Positions 60,793 through 64,000 of a stretch of 64,000 nucleotides of DNA are shown here, one piece after another. The notes beneath the pieces are model-generated. The model ran no database searches, was not told the DNA's origin, and saw only the letters and a list, made by a program, of their open reading frames with translations. Position 1 is the first letter of the stretch. Each line of letters starts with the position of its first letter. Source of the DNA: Podaxis mareebaensis (lineage: Eukaryota > Basidiomycota > Agaricomycetes > Agaricales > Agaricaceae). The stretch is from NCBI GenBank assembly GCA_018524725.1, contig JAEUWP010000578.1, forward strand, positions 23,715 to 87,714, read 5' to 3'. A program made the position numbers and the translations under genes.

Positions 60793-61609
60793 GTGTTATG
60801 AACCAGCCTAGCACACCCCACTGTAACCACATCTACAATGCTTTAGTCCATGAGCTTGGACTCCCCAATGCCTCCCACCACACCACCTAAGGTATTGGTA
60901 TACCAGATGAAGACCCCATTCACTATCATAATCAAGCTTTCACCAACCATTGCCTTCCTGGCCATGCATCTCTATTCTCAGAAGACTGGCCAATGCCTGG
61001 ACCCCTATTCTACTTGACTGATCATATGATGACTGAAATCCTCTGCATCACTTGGGAGAATGCTCCCTTCACTCACATCTTTGATCCTGATGGGTTATAC
61101 ATCCAGACTATCCACAACAACTTCGACTCTGCCTGGGCACATGGTTGGAAGATGATCCCTTATACTGGAGAACCAATCATATTCCTTCACCCATACATAA
61201 TGTATCCACCCAAGGTCATCCCATATATCATCAAATATGAAGTCACTTGCAGACTCTACTTTTGAGAAGTAGAAGTCTATCACTTTGATCCTAACTCTGA
61301 CAAACCTCCAGCAATCCCTCTCCATTAATTGTAGCTTCCTCCACTTCACAGTGTTGACTCCAATGTCCCTGGCATCAATAACTCAGAACCTGCAGATCCC
61401 CCTCCATATCCACCTCCCTATGTCACTGCAGACATCTCCTCATCATCATTGTCATCATCATCACTGCATCACAGCATGCTTGTCATCCATGAGTCAGATT
61501 CCTCTGACTCACCCCTTGTCAGGAACTTCTCCATTCCCAGTTCTGCCTCATCACCAGATTCTTATTCCTCTGACTCTAATGGACATCTTCACCCCGATAT
61601 GGACTTGTA
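60793..61609 (+). repeat. Unnamed repeat element, plus-strand copy
   Basis: Same element as the minus copy at 52,255-53,075. The better preserved frame 60,993-61,263 reads MPGPLFYLTDHMMTEILCIT, FDPDGLYIQTIHNNFDSAW, HGWKMIPYTGEPIIFLHPYI, YPPKVIPYIIKYEVTCRLYF, then TGA, EVEVYHFDPNSD; a further part gives SDSSDSPLVRNFSIPSS and ends HPDMDL. The copies agree at the protein level despite many transitions, so the ORF was once selected. I do not recognise the protein; the Tyr/Pro-rich core and Ser-rich acidic tail do not match gag, integrase or polymerase as I know them. Confidence 0.75.
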
Positions 61610-61746
61610 ATATAAACCCAGTAAATAGTTTCCTTCTTATCTCATTGCTACAGACTCTTTGCCTCATATCCCTGTATCTTGCCTGAACTCTGACCTGAAT
61701 GATTTCCTTATCTAGTCAGTTTCCTTTTCTTGTCTCCATTCCTATT

Positions 61747-61850
61747 TAGGGACTCTCACGGATAGCTGAAACCCAGTTGGTTACTGGTTATCCATCCGTT
61801 TCCCACGGATTGGATTGGATTGGATACGGATATATAGATAGAAACCGGTT
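61747..61850. repeat. hAT terminal/subterminal repeats
   Basis: CGGAT or its complement recurs at 61,759, 61,794, 61,806 and 61,826; ATCCGT-TTCCC-ACGGAT (61,794-61,810) is an inverted repeat; ggatt is repeated three times from about 61,808. Such clustered subterminal motifs are usual transposase binding sites in hAT elements. Confidence 0.6.
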
Positions 61851-62013
61851 TTCTGGATAATATTACTATATTTGGGTCTATTTCAAACTCCGAGTGAATT
61901 TGTGGTCAGATAACATCAACGACCCAACTTCAGGGCTGTTCGCACCCTGTCCTTGCTGCCCCCAACCCTGTACACATCCTCAGCACACTATCTATTGCTA
62001 TAACACCACCGAA

Positions 62014-63976
62014 ATGCCTCCTAGAGCCAAGAAAACTCAAGTGAAAGGGTCAAAAATCCCTACTCCTGCAGGCAGCCATCATTCTCGTGCTCCAACCAAC
62101 ACTCCTACTGGAAGTGGGCCTTCTACCCCTTATCCCTCCACTCCACACACTCCAGAGATATCATCTGATGATGAGGAGCCCACAAAGCCTTCATTCCCAG
62201 TTATATTGTCTCCTGTCAAGCATCTTCAATACCAGAAAAATATATCCACTAAAAATCAGTCAGATATTGAAGTATGGGAATTGGATGATGAGGAAATTAT
62301 TGGTGAGTAGCAAATGACTTTAGAATAATATTAGATACTCATTTATATCTTAGATGCTACATTCTCTTCTCTCAAGTCATCAGCATATGATCACTTCAAT
62401 ATTACAGTTGAACATAAATATGATTCAGAGCAAAGGCCCAAGGCAATGTTCTTTATTTTCACCTGCAAGGCTGACCCAGAAAACCACCCTATCCACCACC
62501 GTGCACATATGAAAACAAGCTCTGGTACCAGCAATCTCCGAAATGGGATCAAAGTATGTGATAAACATCGTGGACTTGATATCCAGACAGGGTCTAGCCA
62601 ACTATCCCACTCCCTTCCTTACTCTATTGCCACCCACTGTACTCTTCTGGTCTTATGATGCTCTGCCAACAACCGTCCTTTTAACATTGTTAATGGTCAG
62701 TTTTATCAAATGGAGGTTGATATGTTATGACCTAGGACCAAGCTCCCATCACCTGACACACTTGGTCGTGATACCTTAATGCTTTATGAGGAGATGTCTC
62801 AAGAGGTCAAACATCATTTTTCAGTATGTTATCTAATTTCACTTATTTATTTTATTTTAATACTTATTTGTTATAGTCATTAAAAGGTCAAATCCATTTG
62901 GTGCTTGATGGATGGACTGCTCCTACCTCAACATCATATCTGGGGCTTGTAGTAGTATGGCATGAAAATGGTCAGATTTTTCGTTCGGTACTTGAATTCA
63001 TCCAGTGAGTACCTAATTCTTTATTGTTATATTTATTCTAATGAGTATATAGTTTGAAACAACAACATACTGGAGAGTATTTAGCAGAGACAGTTGCCAA
63101 TTGCCTGAAACATTTTGGGATATCCAACTCGGTATGGGGCCTTATTTTAATATATTCTTTCATATAGAGCTAATAATAATCTAGTTATTATCCATTTGTA
63201 TGGATAATGCTACAAATTGTAATAAACTTGCAGAAGAGCTTCCCAGGTTTATTCCCAACTTTCAGGGAATGGCTGTGCATGTACAGTGTACTGCACATAT
63301 TTTGAACTTAATTGCCAAGGTATTTTTTTTACTTATTTAATTGAATTAAATTGAATTATTTTTTTTAGATATTCATGTCATTTTTCTTCAAGAAAGGCAA
63401 AAGGAGTGTCCACACAGCTACAGTTGAAGATGACAACCTCATTGTTGGAGAGAATGATGAAGAGTCTGATGAACCTGCACTTGAAGAGGCTGACATTGAG
63501 AATGACGCAATTGCTGATGATGATGGCCATGCTATGTTTAATGATGCAGTTGTCTACTCACTTCGTGATAAGGCAATTGCACTCATGAGAAGGGAGGGTA
63601 TTGTAATGGCAGAAGAGGAGAGACAAGCTGCAATGCAAATCATGCCTCAGGTATTATTTTATTTTATTTATGAGATTTTTCTAATTTTATTTGGTTTTAG
63701 GTATCTGGATTAGCTCGTCATGTTCATGATTCTACCTATCTCCGTCAAGAGTTTGAGAAGCTTGTCAATAAGAATCAAGACCTCAAGGGAATAAAGCAAA
63801 CACTTGATCATCGAGTTCCAACCCGATGGAACTCAGATTTTACATGCCTCAGTGCTCACCTTTACTTCCATGTTGAAATTGATCAATTGACTCGCATTCC
63901 ATCAAATAAACTATCTCAATATCGCTTGACAGATAAACAGTGGGAGTTGGCTGAGGATTTGGCTGAAGCACTTAAG
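62014..63976 (+). pseudogene. hAT transposase, nearly intact, two TGA stops, 3' end missing
   Basis: Seven exons join in frame: 62,014-62,302, 62,354-62,823, 62,877-63,004, 63,053-63,131, 63,185-63,319, 63,369-63,650 and 63,701-63,976, about 553 codons; a donor (GTATGA) at the end shows it continues. N-terminal Ser/Pro linker, then a BED-type zinc finger region (YDHFNITVEHKYDSEQ, MFFIFTCKADPENH, TSNLRNGIKVCDKH). The RNase H-like core has HLVLDGWTAPTSTSYLGLVV (first Asp), SICMDNATNCNKLAEELPRL (second Asp), MAVHVQCTAHILNLI (Cys/His block), an acidic insert (about 63,420-63,560), and HRVPTRWNSDF (conserved Trp). The dimerisation domain lies outside the window. Exon 2 holds two in-frame TGA codons (62,656 and 62,728), each explicable by CGA or TGG mutation, so this copy is probably inactive but recent. 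Confidence 0.88.
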
Positions 63977-64000
63977 GTATGATTTATTCTATATAATTGA

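Larger units (their letters stand above)
38646..61746. other. CpG-depleted transposon-rich block
   Basis: Across about 23 kb I find by eye about 19 CpG dinucleotides: near 38846, 40287, 42522, 44097, 48592, 52803, 57019, 57894, 59283, 61122, 61598, and eight inside the foldback element 53,934-54,860. With GC near 40% several hundred would be expected. TpG and CpA are abundant. Relic genes contain in-frame TGA where Arg is expected (CGA to TGA). This fits long-term cytosine methylation with deamination at CpG, or a CpG-targeted repeat mutation process. The edges are sharp: CpG-normal sequence ends near 38,645 and a CpG-bearing hAT element starts at 61,747. Confidence 0.9.
61747..64000 (+). mobile_element. 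hAT-type DNA transposon, right part beyond the window
   Basis: Begins TAGGGACTCTCACGGATAG at 61,747, exactly where CpG returns to the sequence (about 26 CpGs in 2.25 kb, against roughly a dozen in the previous 22 kb outside the foldback). The first ~110 bases carry subterminal ACGGAT repeats. The transposase gene follows and is still open at the window end, so the other terminus and the 8-bp TSD cannot be seen. Probably a more recent insertion than the relics to its left. Confidence 0.8.

Noticed and set aside
1..64000. CRISPR array, rRNA, prophage or bacterial operon
   Set aside because: No regular spaced repeats, no rRNA-like conserved blocks; introns and gene families are fungal.

Overview
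The window looks like nuclear DNA of a mushroom-forming basidiomycete (Agaricomycetes). The evidence is the many short introns (about 50-70 nt, GTRNGT...YAG), the gene families seen (caspase-like metacaspases of the GINY/DxCxSG type, several DUF6699 paralogues, an Agaricomycete glycine-rich membrane protein, a fungal HMG-box factor), and the transposon families on the right. I saw no bacterial operons, tRNA or rRNA genes, or CRISPR array.

The left 38.6 kb has ordinary base composition with frequent CpG, but it is gene-poor. In order: an endonuclease III-type DNA glycosylase (2.2-3.3 kb, -), a three-exon HMG-box transcription factor (9.5-11.2 kb, +), an unrecognised 206-aa protein (17.7-18.3 kb, -), a three-exon glycine-rich protein with a C-terminal membrane segment (19.4-20.4 kb, +), two tandem intron-rich metacaspases (20.6-22.6 and 23.0-25.1 kb, -), a two-exon short-chain dehydrogenase (25.9-26.9 kb, -), and four minus-strand DUF6699-type proteins (27.2, 28.4, 30.7 and 37.0 kb). 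Long stretches between them hold no gene I can support.

At about 38.65 kb the sequence changes abruptly. From there to about 61.75 kb CpG almost vanishes: I count by eye roughly a dozen CpGs in 22 kb, plus eight inside one young insertion. Every recognisable gene there is a mobile-element or repeat-associated relic, and many in-frame stops are TGA where an Arg CGA is expected. Relics include an integrase-core gene, an alpha-kinase gene, a 2OG-dioxygenase-like family fragment, a PIF/Harbinger element (Myb/SANT plus DDE transposase), a Ty3/Gypsy integrase, a gag remnant with two CCHC knuckles, LTR pieces, and two copies of a further element in opposite orientation.

The insertions are nested and partly datable. 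A 927-bp full-length foldback element (TIR TATGGTGCACC, TSD ATTACA) splits the Harbinger Myb/SANT exon. A 1,420-bp retroposon with a tRNA-like pol III promoter head and an A-rich tail splits the Gypsy integrase, flanked by a 14-bp TSD. A hAT transposon begins at 61,747 and runs off the right edge. The foldback and the hAT element keep many CpGs, so they seem to have arrived after most of the CpG decay.
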